From Clonostachys chloroleuca (taxonomy: Eukaryota > Ascomycota > Sordariomycetes > Hypocreales > Bionectriaceae): a stretch of 64,000 nucleotides of DNA. The stretch covers positions 12,152,001 to 12,216,000 of the forward strand of contig JBANAY010000004.1 in assembly GCA_037952775.1 (NCBI GenBank), written 5' to 3'. Below are positions 22,359 through 34,142 of the stretch, in pieces. The notes under the pieces were generated by a model. That model was not told where the DNA came from. It did no database searches and saw only the letters and a program-made list of their open reading frames with translations. Made by a program: the position numbers and the translations under genes. Position 1 is the stretch's first letter. Each line of letters starts with the position of its first letter.

Positions 22359-24600
22359 ACAAGGCCAGCCACTGGCCGAAATTAACAACTAAACATTCGA
22401 TCAGCTTCATGCCTTTACATGAGGCTCACGGTATTTTTGCTCTTTTCAACGTTGATCTGGACTATGAAGATACCCGGGGTCGGCGTTTAGGGTTATTTAC
22501 GGAGGAATAAAACTGGGAATTGGATTGGGTTTCCTTTTGTCTACGGATTCTCTCAACGGGAGATTGACTAACCACAAGTTTCATGTTCATCCTTTGTTTA
22601 TCAAGCGAAGCTGGAGATGGGATATCTAGAACACAGCATTCCTCCCCTCCAAGAGACACATATTGAGTAGCTGTCTCCACGACGGAACCAGACCATTAGA
22701 ATCTAACGCTATTTTGTTTAATATCGATAATACATCTTCAATAGACTTGTTTCACCAAGCGTGGCACATCTTGCTAGGCAACTCAGCTGGGACATGTACC
22801 CAGTACCTCCTCTTCTCGTCTACTGACAGGGCTTCAATAATAGTGAATATGTGGCGGCCGTGGCTTCAGCCATCAAGTCGGTCTGACGTTGCAACTGCAA
22901 AGCACATCCATCCATCCATGCTGACCGCATTACGCTCCAGGTGCTGCCCAATATTAGGCCACACCGACATGACTGTGTCCTCCGTGAAACGGTCCTACTG
23001 CGCGCCAAGGGGGGGCCTCTATGCGCCCAGCAGCCATTGATAAGCAAGCCATTAGTCGCCTCGATGTGTCGACGCCGGGATCTCCAGCCTCTCAGGCGGT
23101 GACACCTGATGAGTCAAGGATAGATAGAGTCACGATTGCAGATGCGCGCGCGGGGGAGGGAGGGGGTGTACAGGGGGGGGAACACACAAAAACCCGAGCA
23201 ATAAGGCTGGGGAGGCAGCTTTTTTTCGCGTTTGTTTTCGCACTTCCAGAGGGTAAATGTGACATGTTCCCGCCGCGAAGGCGCTTCCGGGTGTGAGGTG
23301 TGACGGGAGTCTTGCTTACATGTACTCGGAGACGGGGCGCGATGCGATAGGAAGGGGCGAATACCGTCATCCGCCACTCACTCGTCGTAGCAGGGGGACA
23401 AAGGGCAGCTTCATCTCCCATCGTAGGGAGGGAAAAAGGGAAAGACCCTATATGCAGTTCATCGGAGTCCAAGAAGAAAGGCAAAATCTGAAGCCCACTC
23501 ACACGGTCGTGGGAAATGGGATTTCGTGCACCCACACTGCTTCACCGAAGGTCCGTTTCGGTATTGATTGTTATATGTATATGACTTAACTTAGCATTAA
23601 AAAAGAAAATAAAAGAGAAGGATGATACTACTGAATCCCTCCCATACCCGACCGGGCGGGATCCCGATTCGCTCCAGCAGGTCAGAGGAAGTGCCCAGCT
23701 GATCTCGGGACACGGGTACGACCAGCAAACTTGAGCTGACACCCACCACTCTGATTTACGGCTGAGGATCGGACAGTTGTTAAGGACACAACGCAAGCAT
23801 TAAGATAATTTCCCATAAGGTGGCCAGTGTGGTGTGGCCGGCCTCGCCCCGGGACTTGCTACGCGCCCTCACCCATGAGAGCAGAGCGGCCACACTCACG
23901 GCCTGAGCGCTGAGTACCCAGTACCTTGGCCGTCTCATGCTCTGGAGGCACACCCCTCCCCCTCTCCTGCCCCAGGCGTCCATCTTAGTTACACAGGGCT
24001 GGGAATCCCGATCCCCTGGACGCGGGTGAGTGGCCGCCAGCCCGATCGGTATGTGGTGTCGGGCCTGTAGATGCACATGTGTCCAAGTACCACCAGATGG
24101 CTGCCTATATTACTTACCTAGTACATGCTCGCGCAGCATGTAATATAGAGGCATGCCCGGCGAAACAAGCCCGTCCTGGAGTCGCCGGCATTGGCTACAG
24201 CATGTAGCTTGAAATCGCTTCCAGTACATTGCAAGAGGCACTCTACTTTACCTCCTAGATGGTGCCGTGGGCTGTATCTGGACAGGTCACTGGTCCGGCA
24301 AAGTCCGTCAACATTCCCTCACTCGCTCTCATGATAACATGTACCGTATAATGCCATCTGCTACATCCTCGGCTGGCATTCACTCTATCCCCTGGGCATT
24401 AGCGATGATTCTCTAAACTCGGGGTATGATAGGTAGACTGAATTATAAGACTACTGTACTACAGATACAGAGCAACGTCGAACTCGAAACAGAATGCAAC
24501 AACCTTTGGTGCAATGAAGTCCCCAACCACCTAACAGCGGAAGCCTCAAACAGGCGCAAGTTCCTCCCTTGGACCACTCACATCTTCAACTCCCCCAAAG
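22359..24600. other. intergenic, 2.2 kb
   Basis: No gene is recognised. Short antisense-overlapping open frames lack domains. Contents include a G-rich quadruplex-like block (23152-23180) and two copies of the GTACCCAGTACC motif (about 22796 and 23913). Confidence 0.55.
23152..23180 (+). other. G-quadruplex-forming sequence candidate
   Basis: Four G runs of 5, 3, 5 and 8 bases are separated by loops of 1, 1 and 6 bases (pattern GGGGG-A-GGG-A-GGGGG-TGTACA-GGGGGGGG). This meets the usual G3+N1-7 rule. It lies in intergenic DNA just after a GCGCGCGCG run. Confidence 0.6.
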
Positions 24601-25218
24601 TCATTTAAAGCAATTCCAAGTCTTGCTATGCTTCTTAGTTGCCCATTGACATGATGGTGTGGGCTTCTCAGTTGTACTATTTACCCCCCGGGGAGGTCGT
24701 GCTAGCGTTTTTGGCCTGGTGGCTTCTTTGCTCTTTCGTGCTGCCATAGCTCGTTTTTCTGACGCGAATGTGTCCATGCTTTTCCGAGCATCGATTGCAA
24801 CACTCTCGATGCTCCGCCGAGGAGGGTGTCTCTTCGAATCATCTGCCGAGCACGACGCTCTTGATCCATGATGGGCCACTTTGTGTCTTTTTATCCTGTT
24901 CTGATACTCTATGGAGGCACGCTTTGCCCGTTCCACATTCATCGTATCAGTAGAAGCCCGGCGAGAGTGGTATGGGTGGCTAGATGGCAGTTGAGGATAT
25001 CTCGATCCTGATGACATGCTTGGACTGGGTGGGACTGCTGAAGATGCTGATGTGCGTCTAGATCCTTGCCTAGATGCCTTTCTCCCAGATAAGCCGCCAG
25101 CTTTTGGAGGGTTCCGTTTAGGTGGCCGTGCCGACGTCCGTGGTCGGGCAGTATATCTCTGGTCCAGATCCCTCTGTTCCAGACCCCTGAACTGGAAATT
25201 ACCAATGTAGTCAACCAT
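24601..25218 (-). CDS. Small basic Ser/Arg/Lys-rich hypothetical protein
   Basis: The 205-residue frame starts MVDYIGNFQFRGLEQRDLDQRY and is strongly basic, with many R-R-x-S/T sites (RRTS, RRAS, RRS) like those used by basophilic kinases such as PKA. No domain is recognised. The coherent composition over the whole frame, rather than mixed hydrophobic content, supports a real disordered protein. It sits 760 bp downstream of the methyltransferase-like gene stop on the same strand. There may be further exons that I cannot define. A chance frame remains possible. Confidence 0.4.
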   Translation of the reverse strand: MVDYIGNFQFRGLEQRDLDQRYTARPRTSARPPKRNPPKAGGLSGRKASRQGSRRTSASSAVPPSPSMSSGSRYPQLPSSHPYHSRRASTDTMNVERAKRASIEYQNRIKRHKVAHHGSRASCSADDSKRHPPRRSIESVAIDARKSMDTFASEKRAMAARKSKEATRPKTLARPPRGVNSTTEKPTPSCQWATKKHSKTWNCFK

Positions 25219-25977
25219 CCTGGTTTCTATGTTGCTTTGGCGTTCTGTTTCGTTTGACCACGACGGGTGTAAATAGGGGCGATCCAGCAGGCTTTCAACT
25301 AGTCCGTTCTTGAAGCAATTGCCGAAACCGCGTGAAAGATATGATCCAATTAGTTATACTGCAAGGGGCAAGCGTGTAATAGTTCGATTACTGCGGGTAG
25401 AGGTGTTGGGTTTGTCAAGACAGATATATGATACTAGATCTGAATTTCAAGACTTAAGTTGATGGCAGCAGGGAGATAGGTAGGCGGGATGAAGTGTCGA
25501 GTCAGAGTTCTTGAGATTCAAAACAAGGAAGAGACTTCGCCAGTGGTGTCATCACAGAATATCAGCCGCTCCTTCCAGATCTTTCTATTTCATAGATATA
25601 AGGTAAGTGTAGAAGGAGCTGTCCAGGATCTACCTCCCATATTAGGCACCCTTTAGGAAGGACGATTTAGGAAGGACGATGGATAGATAGCACGGAAGGT
25701 ATAACTCAATCTCGCTAGACCTGCTTCTTGCGAATTTTATCGATATCGCTCTTTTTTCTCACTGGTTTCCACCAAGATTGTAGAAAATATTCGTCATTCA
25801 TTACTTCATCAGCTAGAAACTCAGATGCCAACTCGTATCTCTCAGCTGGCCGTGTCCTCATTCCGGCATCGCATTAGGCGTGATCCATACCCATAAATAT
25901 CTTTTGTCTCTGACCTAGATCAGATCTTAAACACCATTATAAACAAAAGAAATAGAGAAATAAAAGAAATATTAAGG
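25219..25977. other. intergenic, AT-rich spacer
   Basis: This spacer holds the upstream region of the small basic gene and the 3' region of the methyltransferase-like gene. It contains a perfect 14-bp tandem repeat (TTTAGGAAGGACGA, 25652-25679) and A-rich sequence before 25978 suited to polyadenylation. No gene is seen. Confidence 0.6.
25652..25679. repeat. 14-bp perfect tandem duplication
   Basis: TTTAGGAAGGACGA is repeated twice head to tail without mismatch in the AT-rich spacer. Confidence 0.85.
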
Positions 25978-27970
25978 TCAAACGCCCTTTACGGCTTCGA
26001 TTGTATGACACTCCCAGATGGTTCCGAATTCAAGGCATTCGGTAACGCAGGCAGAGTCTTCCCACCAGGATTTTCCTTCGTTGAGAAATGGCCCCCATAT
26101 CTGTCTCCAGAGCTCACGGCCTAGGTAGCTCCTAATCTCTGCTTTGACCATCTTCTTAGATTCTGAAAACTCCTGCAGGGTCTTCGGGTCCATTGTCCCA
26201 GTGCTGTGGTGAGTGACACTTGCTGGAACAGCGAAAAACTTGGTGACCGTTCGGGTACTGCCTCTACCGCGTAAACCTGCATCACCCAACCATTCTGGAA
26301 ATAACTTGCAAGGGCTTGTGCATCTGAAGCTCCTTTCTAAATTTGAAAGAAGATGCTCCCTAAGCCAAGCCCTCATGTGCGGGCCAACAGTGCCTGCCCT
26401 TGGCATTGGGTTGACCAATATTAGGCGGAGAGCAGCGCCTGGCTTGAGACTTTTACTGATTCCACTCAGAAGATCGGGAATTCCAGCTGCAGGACACATT
26501 GCAGGCATAGTAAAGGAAAATGCAGCGTCATAGTTGCACTCTCCACGGAACTTGAGAGGGGTGGGTGTGTTTATGTGGATTGATCGCACATTTGGCGCGA
26601 GCTCAGTCGACAGTGGCATTGGAGACACATGGTAGAGCTTCTTTGTCGGGTATACAGCAGAGAGGAACATTGTTGTTTCTGTTGTAAATAGTGTCAGTTT
26701 GAGAACCAACCCATTATTATTCGACGTCGCTCACCTTGTGAGTCGTAGAGCTCCAGACAATTTGAAGCACCACTCATAGGGATAACCACTGGGGACTGAG
26801 AAGTGTTTGGAACAGTTGGTGCTTGGTCAAGATGATCAAGTGACCACAACATCCAACGACTGATTGGTGGGCCTAGAGCTTCATTGCCTTCCGCATCAGG
26901 GAAAGACTTTCCGGGAGACTGAAGTCTGAGCAGGATGCTATCAAGCGGCTGCGCGGACATCCATTTTAGTTCTTCTTTGCACTCATTCAGGCTGGGAAGG
27001 TTCTCGGTCTCCTTGATTAAAGGGATAGCGACTGCCGCACTATTTTGTGTAACTTTAAACGATGGAGTTACATTCTGAGCTCCGATTACGTTCCAATTGC
27101 TGGGATCATGAATTTTGAGCTTGGGGGATGTCTTCGACGGAACCAATGGATCAGGGATGAGCGTCGCATCATGGGTTAGATGACCATTTCGAGTATGTGC
27201 GTTTCTAGATTTGTGAGCATCAAGTTGGGCCAGATTCATGACTGACTTACAATTCCAATGATGACTTGGCGGAATGTGTATTCCCATAAACTCCCCGGCT
27301 ATAGTTCACTGAATGTGAAGCTCTCCTTGGCTGGCCCGGCGGGACTTGTGCCTGGCCAGAGGCCACTGCATGACTTGAAGACTTCCGGCGAGGGAAAATA
27401 GTGATTTTGCTTCGCTCGTATTCCTTCGATGAACAATCACGCACGGATTCAGAAGTTCCCTGGTCACTCTCTGGATACTTGGAGAATATGGAGTCTATTC
27501 AAGGTTGTGGTTAGCGCGATGCTTTGACTGGATTTCGAAATTATTATACCATGCTGAGAACTTCTGGGCGAAGCCAAATCATCACCTCTTCCGAACGAAC
27601 GAAGTTCGCCAGGATGGGAAGACGTTGACGGTCGCTCCACAGAGGTAGATGGTCGACCGGCGGCGAAACTAGGACGACTTGGGATATCAAAAGTGGGAGA
27701 CAACGGCGATTGGGTAGATGAGAAAGTGGGCGATGCCAACCACGAGGATGAGATCGATGGTGTTGCTGATCCAGTTTCCGACGTATTCACTCGCTTAAGG
27801 TTCTGTGGTCGAAGAAAGGAGAAGGGAGAGTCGGCTGAGGAAAAAGAGCTACTTTTCGTAGTTACAGACCTCCGTTTATCCAACTTTTCCTGTTTCTTCT
27901 TCCTCTCCTTTCTTGCTCGATGCTCTCCAACAAGCTCCCGGTTTGGGTCGGTCCAGAATACGTCCCACAT
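25978..27970 (-). CDS. Methyltransferase-like fungal protein, five exons
   Basis: The spliced product is about 611 residues from exons 27970-27550, 27494-27251, 27204-26735 and 26678-25978 (four coding exons; a 5' non-coding exon may exist). Introns are 55, 46 and 56 nt with GT..AG ends. The start MWDVFWTDPNRELVGEHRARKERKK sits in a good context and resembles the N-terminus of fungal proteins annotated as methyltransferase-like. Residues ~30-260 are Ser/Pro-rich and probably disordered. The C-terminal third holds a Rossmann-like stretch (FRGECNYDAAFSFTMPAM, GISKSLKPGAALRLILVNP) resembling the post-motif region of class I SAM methyltransferases. A canonical GxGxG motif I is not evident: the ISRWMLWSLDHLDQ and SGASNCLELYDSQ segments are the nearest candidates. 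It may therefore be a degenerate or structural methyltransferase fold. The substrate is unknown. Confidence 0.7.
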
Positions 27971-29230
27971 GGCGGAAATCGCTGCTGCTTCTCTTGCAGG
28001 GTCGATGGTTGAGAGATTCAAAGTAGAGTAGAATAGAAAAATAGTAGTCGTCTCGAGTCCAGGCTTGTCAGTGATGGCCTTCTCGGAAGAGGGGTGGATG
28101 GAAGCTTCGGTGGACAATGTGTTCAAAGAGAAAGAAATGAAAGGGAAAAGTTTTCGCGGTGGTTTCGCGGTGGTTGGTAGAGAAAGGAAAGGGAAGTGAG
28201 CGAAGGGAACTATGAGAGGAAGAGAAAAAGTAATGTGGAATAAGTGGCAATTGGGGAGGGATCCCACTACAGAAGAAGAAGAAAAGAAGAAGTGAGAACA
28301 GAGTGAGGCACGCCGGGAGGGCAATGGTTGGCGCAAGCTGATAAAAGAAACGAGAATGCAGGTGGCAGAGAATGACTATGCGCATAAACCAGGTCGCGGG
28401 GAGAGTTGACCAGCGACGAGATGGACCCTCCGAGAAGAAGGAAATGCAAATGCAGAATGCACAAGTCAAGTGCGGTGGCCGTACCTGCCACTCAAGTGAT
28501 ATTGGTAGGCGAGATCAAGCAGGTGCAACCGTGAATCGGCTTCCTTCCATTGTCCCAGGTCACGCAGAGAGGCAGGGCTATATGGGCGAGAAAAGAACCT
28601 GGAGAATACTTCTAGGTAGAACTGCTATGCCCAGAGACGGGACCAATCTGCTGGCTGCGGCTCACTCGCATCGTCACCCTGGCCTCACCTGGCTCCAGGT
28701 CACCAGCACCCGACTCCAAGACCGAGCTCGCGGATCAGCGCCGGCCTGCCCTATCGCACTGCATCCCGTCCATGTGCTCGCTCGCTGCCAAGTCACCACC
28801 CGGGAAGGCAAGCGGGTGATAACTGTCAATGGGGCCATCCCCACGGCCTACGTACCTTGGAAGTACGTATAGGTACGGTGCGGCGGACGGTCGAGCACAT
28901 CGCCGACTCGACTTGCCGACACTAAGGCAGCGTGGCGCTGGATTGGTCTTGGCCAGACTCGACTCCAGCCCCCCTTCACCTTCGAGATGATCTACCCGCG
29001 ACGGATTCCATGGGTACAGCCGATGGCTAAGAAGCTTCTCCAGCGCCTCCGCGGTTCTGAAACACCCCAACCGAGGCGCTAAATAACCCTAGCGCACCGT
29101 CTGCTGAAGACATCACCTCCTTTGCATTGATGGGCCGTCTGCGGGCCACAGCCGTCAATGCCCCATGCATGCAGGAATTACAACCTAATACTTTGTACTT
29201 ACCGATGGAGACGAGTCCAGTTCCCACATG

Positions 29231-29315
29231 CCCTGGAATACGGATTCGAACCCGTGCCGCGAAGACGCCATCAGAATCCCGTTGCTGAAACATGATATCT
29301 GATTCACCACCAGGG
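29231..29315 (-). pseudogene. tRNA-like sequence, possible decayed class II tRNA
   Basis: On the minus strand the 85-nt interval has complementary ends (CCCTGG and CCAGGG). It contains a perfect B-box core GGTTCGAATCC (29242-29252) placed correctly near the 3' end, and a short GCG-TCTT-CGC hairpin where a variable arm would sit. The T stem pairs only four bases with an eight-base loop, the A box is weak (TGGTGGTGAATC) and no clean anticodon arm forms. I read it as a tRNA relic or a chance match, not a functional gene. Confidence 0.3.
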
Positions 29316-31230
29316 TTCAAGGCAACGTGGTCCTAAACAATGTTCCGACGCAGCTCCTGTTCAGGCAACAAAGTCTAGAAGGGTTTTTGGTCTTTAGCCC
29401 CCCGCCTGGCCGCAATGGTTAATATGGAGAGGACAGCGAGGCCAATAGCATCAAATCAGATGGAGTATAGAGGCTGCATTAATTAAACCTAAGCGCCGTC
29501 ACTTAGGCCCTCGTTTCCGAATGACAAACAAGTTGATCCCGTTCTGCCTCAGTCTAGCCCCAGGACCTGCGAACTCTTGGGGAGGCTCACAAGTTGCACC
29601 AATCAGGATACACAAGCACATGGGGTTGGCTGTACTACGTACTCCAGGAATCCAATACCAAAAGTGACAGATGACAACACCCAGAACGCTTTTTCAGTCT
29701 AGAACCAAATACTCTTTACACCTCGTGGCCCAGAGCAGCCAATAGACCCATCTGACCTGGCCTGTGGCCCGCCTCTGACCTTGCCTCGACCGTCACGCGA
29801 AGCTCAATACACCCAATGCATTGGCTGGGAGACCAATTTCATTTTCTCTTGACTCAGCGCCACGTTGTCGGCTAGTCTTGCCCACAATGTCAATATAAAG
29901 CAAGGACTCCTACAAGATAGGTGCAATATAATGCGAGCTAAAGTTCGGAACAGATTGGACGTCGGAACCCTTTGGTTCTCAACTTGACACCATCCCTCAC
30001 GGAAATAGAAAATGGTACAGATGACCTATATTACAGAGGTGGCGTAAAATTGAAAGACATTTCTTCTTGAAGAAATCCCAGCACTGTCTCTCTCGGCGCC
30101 GTCACACCAGCTGGATTTCTTACCGTCGTCATCGACCAGCCAAGGCCGAATGCTGTGATTGCCTACATGCAAGAAGTCAATAGATCCAACTGAATGAAGC
30201 AAATGATGGTCCCAATTTGAGCCGCTCCCACCCACAATGATGCAGAATTCAGGAGGTGGCTAACTGTGGATTGAAGAATAGCTATGATAATCTCACACTA
30301 CGTACCAGAATTAGTTGTGGCTACCTGAAGCTATTCGTCTCCCGACTTCCCAAGTCTACTAGCCATTCTTAGTTGAGCATGCCCAATACGTTCTATTTGT
30401 ATTATCAATAGATAGCACAAAATATGCTACAACTACTACCAAAAGGCAATGGGCCCAGAGGGCCTCGAACAAGAAGCAGTTCAGTCACAACAGCATGTCT
30501 CATAAATATGGTTTTCAGCCATGGTCACCTGTAACCCGCACGACTTGTATCATTTTTCAATGTCTTGGGTAGTTAGTTGATATCGGTTACACAAGCACCC
30601 GTCAGTTTGCCATGCCAAACCGGAGGCCAATGAAGAACTCTAGCTCACAAGATGTAACTAAAAGCTAGTAAGGATTATGAGCAAGAACTGGGCCTTCTTT
30701 TCTTCCTTTTCATGGTTTACGCCTTTCATGATGAGACTTTTTGGTCTGGCAGGTGCCGCCACCATCGATTTGCCCACCAAGACTCACAAGTACACTCATC
30801 GGGGTTGTATTTACTATCCCGAAGAAGCCAGATCAGGCGAAATGAACGAACCACTCCAACTTTGCCGGACCGAATGAGACAGGTTTCTCGAATCCCGGCC
30901 CTCTATTGGGCCCAGTAATACCAACCTGTTCCCATGTTCTGAGAAAAGGGTGCGCCAGGGTCGCGGTAGTCACACGAATGAAGCTGGCCAAAGACCTTCG
31001 GAGATGACAGAGAGACGGAGATATTTCCTATTCTTGTGGGGACATCAAACTGCACCATTGGCCTCGAATGGACTTGTACGTGTGGCTAGCATCCATCTTG
31101 TCCCATCATGAGACTCGCTTGCGATCTCTGTTGCGGCTTGTATCAAGTCGCACCGCTGAACAGCACATGGTGCTCACGGGAATTGACGGGCTCCATGGAT
31201 CTTTGAAAAGAATGCCGGGCTTGGGTTCAT

Positions 31231-31236
31231 CTTATC
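31231..31236 (-). promoter_or_regulatory. GATA-factor site (CGATAAG)
   Basis: CTTATCG on the plus strand reads CGATAAG on the minus strand and matches the HGATAR consensus of AreA/NIT2-type nitrogen regulators. It lies about 520 bp upstream of the purine permease start. A second match, TGATAAA, lies at 31699-31705. Purine transporters are nitrogen-regulated in Aspergillus; activity here is inferred. Confidence 0.35.
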
Positions 31237-31756
31237 GTTACTAGCGGGAAGGAAAACATGTCGAAAAGGGCCGGCGGTTACGCACTTCCAGACAGCGGGG
31301 AGCCTGCGGACTCGAGTTGATACAGTGCACCCTTTGCGCCATCTCTCTGGACCAAGCTTCCCCAGCAGGAGGTTGGGCCTAAGGTTGTCTGATCTTCAGC
31401 AGACTAGTTGGGTCTGTCCATTGTGCGTACTACCTAAGCTTCCCCGCGTGACTGGCAGTGTTTTGGCTTGCCAGTCAACATCAGCTGTGGGCTGCAGACA
31501 GTCTCCGTTCTCACACTCTTCTCACTTTCTTCTCAACAGATTTCGAGCTCACCCACACTGGGGTGTTTTCGTATCGTAAAACTTTCGTTTACCCTCCCCT
31601 TCTTCTTTCTATCATCCCCCCTCCTCTCTATCCTCTACTCCGTACTTCGACCTAGAATAATCACGGCAGTGGTTGCTCTACGACAGGGTCACTTGCTCTT
31701 TATCAATCGCCCTACTTCTAATGTTTTCAATTGGCCAGCTCGCCAGAACTCAGTCA

Positions 31757-34142
31757 ATGGGTAGCAGTCGCCGGGCCTCACGGGCCTCTTCCACCCAGAG
31801 CCGGGATGTGGCAAGGGGACGATCCAGATACTTTGGCTTCAGAGACTTCCTCGATTATGCGGATGATTGGCTCACCAACTCACGGCTCGGAAGGCTATTT
31901 AAGCTCGAGGGAACGGGCAAGGTAAAATAAAACAATTTACCCTCCGCATCTTCTCACATTTCAGCGGCCGTTAACCAAAGCGTTTCTTAGAACCCCGAGA
32001 AATCACGCTCTACCTTCTTCAGGGAGATTAGGGCCGGTCTGACCACGTTCGCGACGATGGCTTATATTATTGCCGTCAACGTAAGCTCCGGTCTCGAGTC
32101 GCCTCTTAATCTACTGAGTTCAGAATCTGATGATTGCTAGGCGTCCTTGCTGTCTCAAACTGGCGGCACATGTGAATGTGCTCTCGAAGACAAGCTCAAC
32201 TGCGATACAATTCCCAAATATGTCTCCTGCAAGGAAGGCAAGCATATTCCCCCAAGCCCAAGAAACGATGACGCAACTTATTAACAAAGACTCAGAGGTC
32301 CGTAGGGACCTCGTCACTGCAACAGCCGCTATTGCCGGCATGGCAACAATCACCTTCGGGATCGTCGCGAACTTGCCTGTCGCCATTGCGTACGTGGGCT
32401 CTTCCCAAATTCGATCTTTCCAGAGAGGAATTCTATTTTCATAGGGGTACCATCCAAGCTGACTCTCTTCATTAGACCCGGAATGGGCCTCAACGCATAC
32501 TTCACATTCCAGGTCGTCGGTGCAAACGGCAGTGGTATTGTTCCCTATCGGACTGCCTTGACTGCCATTTTCATGGAGGGAATCATCTTCATCATCCTTG
32601 CACTTACCGGAATGCGGCAATGGCTCGTTAAACTCATTCCATCGACACTCAAGACTGCGACAGGAGTCGGTATCGGTTTGTTCTTGACAGAGATTGGCCT
32701 ATCCTATTCAGCAGGAATCGGAGCCATCACGGGCGGTTGGATCTCGACTCCGCTTACACTTGGCGGATGCCCTATGGAACTCATCAACTATAAGACGGGC
32801 ATGTGTGAAAGCGGCAAGATGTCCAATCCGACGGTGAGTCAAAACCCCGGTCTTCCTTCTTCGCATTTTGCTACTCCAGTAGCTAACATCGGAGCAGCTT
32901 TGGGTGGGAATCTTCTGCGGAGGCATGGTCGCGGCCGTCCTGATGGCATTCCGCATCAACTACAGCCTCATCATCGGAATGTCTCTCGTCTCTATTCTCT
33001 CATGGCCGTATGTCCAACTTCCAGACCACTTTGATGACCACTTACTCACCGGTCCCCCTCAGGCGTAACACATCCATCACATACTTCCCTGACAATGACG
33101 ACGGCAACTCTCGCTTCGAGTTCTTCAAACAGGTCGTCGTGTGGCAGCCGATGACCAGGACTCTCAACCAGCTCGATTGGACCTTTGAGGGAGTTAACAC
33201 CTCCCAATTCATTCTCGCCCTATTCACGTTTCTCTACGTCGACATCATTGATGCCACCGCCACTCTATACTCCATGGTCCGCTTCTGCGGCGTCGTTGAC
33301 GAGAAGACGGACGATTTCCCAAGGTCAACTCTGGCCTATTGCACCGACGCCGCCTTCATCTCCATCGGCTCGCTACTAGGCTCTTCACCCAGCACGGTGT
33401 TCATGGAGAGCAGCTCCGGCATTTCAGAAGGAGGACGCACCGGTCTAGCAGCCATCGTCACTGGGCTATGCTTCATCATATCCATCTTCTTCGCACCCAT
33501 CTTCGCATCCGTTCCCCCCTGGGCCACGGGTTGCACTCTCATCTTGGTAAACTTCCCACCCCACCTACAAATATCTTCCCAAGTGCAATATTTCAACTAA
33601 CCCACCCAGGTTGGATGCATGATGTGTCGACAGATCGTAGCTATAAATTGGCGCTATATCGGCGACATCGTTCCATCCTTCGTTGTCCTGACCTTCATCC
33701 CATTCAGTTACAGTGTTGCCTACGGCCTCATCGCGTAAGTCCACCCCTTCCTCCCATGTAACTCCCCAATTCGCAAGCGCTAACCATCATCCTTTCCGAC
33801 AGCGGCATCTTCGTCTACACAGTCCTCAACAGCATCATCTTCCTCATAGTGTACGTTTCAGGACACGAGCTCAAGCCTCGCGAACACGACATGAAGGAAT
33901 ACTGGTCCTGGAAGACCACCGGCAAGGCCCCATGGTTCCTGCGCATCTACCGCCGCGCCCGCTACGGCGCAGATTACCGCGAAGAGCAGGAGGCGGACGA
34001 GGAGCCCGTCGTCGGCCCCATCTCCATGCTCGAGTCAGTGGGTGAATCCTCGTCCAAGGATGACGGTAGCCACCACCATGGCGTCGCGCGGCCTCCGCAG
34101 GTCCATTCCTCGCCGCCCATCGGTGGCAGAGAGATGTTCTAA
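31757..34142 (+). CDS. azgA: AzgA-type hypoxanthine/adenine/guanine permease
   Basis: This is a plasma-membrane proton symporter for purines of the NCS2/AzgA-like family, used in nitrogen scavenging. Nine exons join in frame: 31757-31921, 31991-32080, 32141-32237, 32290-32389, 32476-32833, 32898-33007, 33063-33546, 33610-33734 and 33803-34142, giving 622 residues. Hallmarks include LFKLEGTGKNPEKSRSTFFREIRAGLTTF, TMAYIIAVN, the APGMGLNAYF membrane signature, DIIDATATLYS, and GSSPSTVFMESSSGISEGGRTG around the substrate-binding helices. About a dozen hydrophobic segments fit a multi-pass transporter. The third intron (32238-32289, 52 nt) begins GCAAGC after AAGGAAG, so it is a GC-AG intron; no GT donor restores the frame there. 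The start may instead be the in-frame ATG at 31721. Confidence 0.93.

Larger units (their letters stand above)
27971..31756. other. intergenic, 3.8 kb, divergent promoters and gene-poor DNA
   Basis: This region separates the divergently transcribed methyltransferase-like and AzgA genes. A CT/GA-rich leader of the minus-strand gene covers about 27971-28330. No coding gene is recognised in 28330-31700. A class II tRNA-like sequence lies at 29231-29315. The last 150 bp are strongly pyrimidine-rich, as is common just upstream of fungal start codons. Confidence 0.55.

Noticed and set aside
27971..28336. 122-residue N-terminal extension of the methyltransferase-like protein
   Set aside because: It is a pyrimidine-rich, Phe/Ser/Leu-rich leader typical of an untranslated region. 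MWDVFWTDPNRELVGEHRA at 27970 is the more family-like start.
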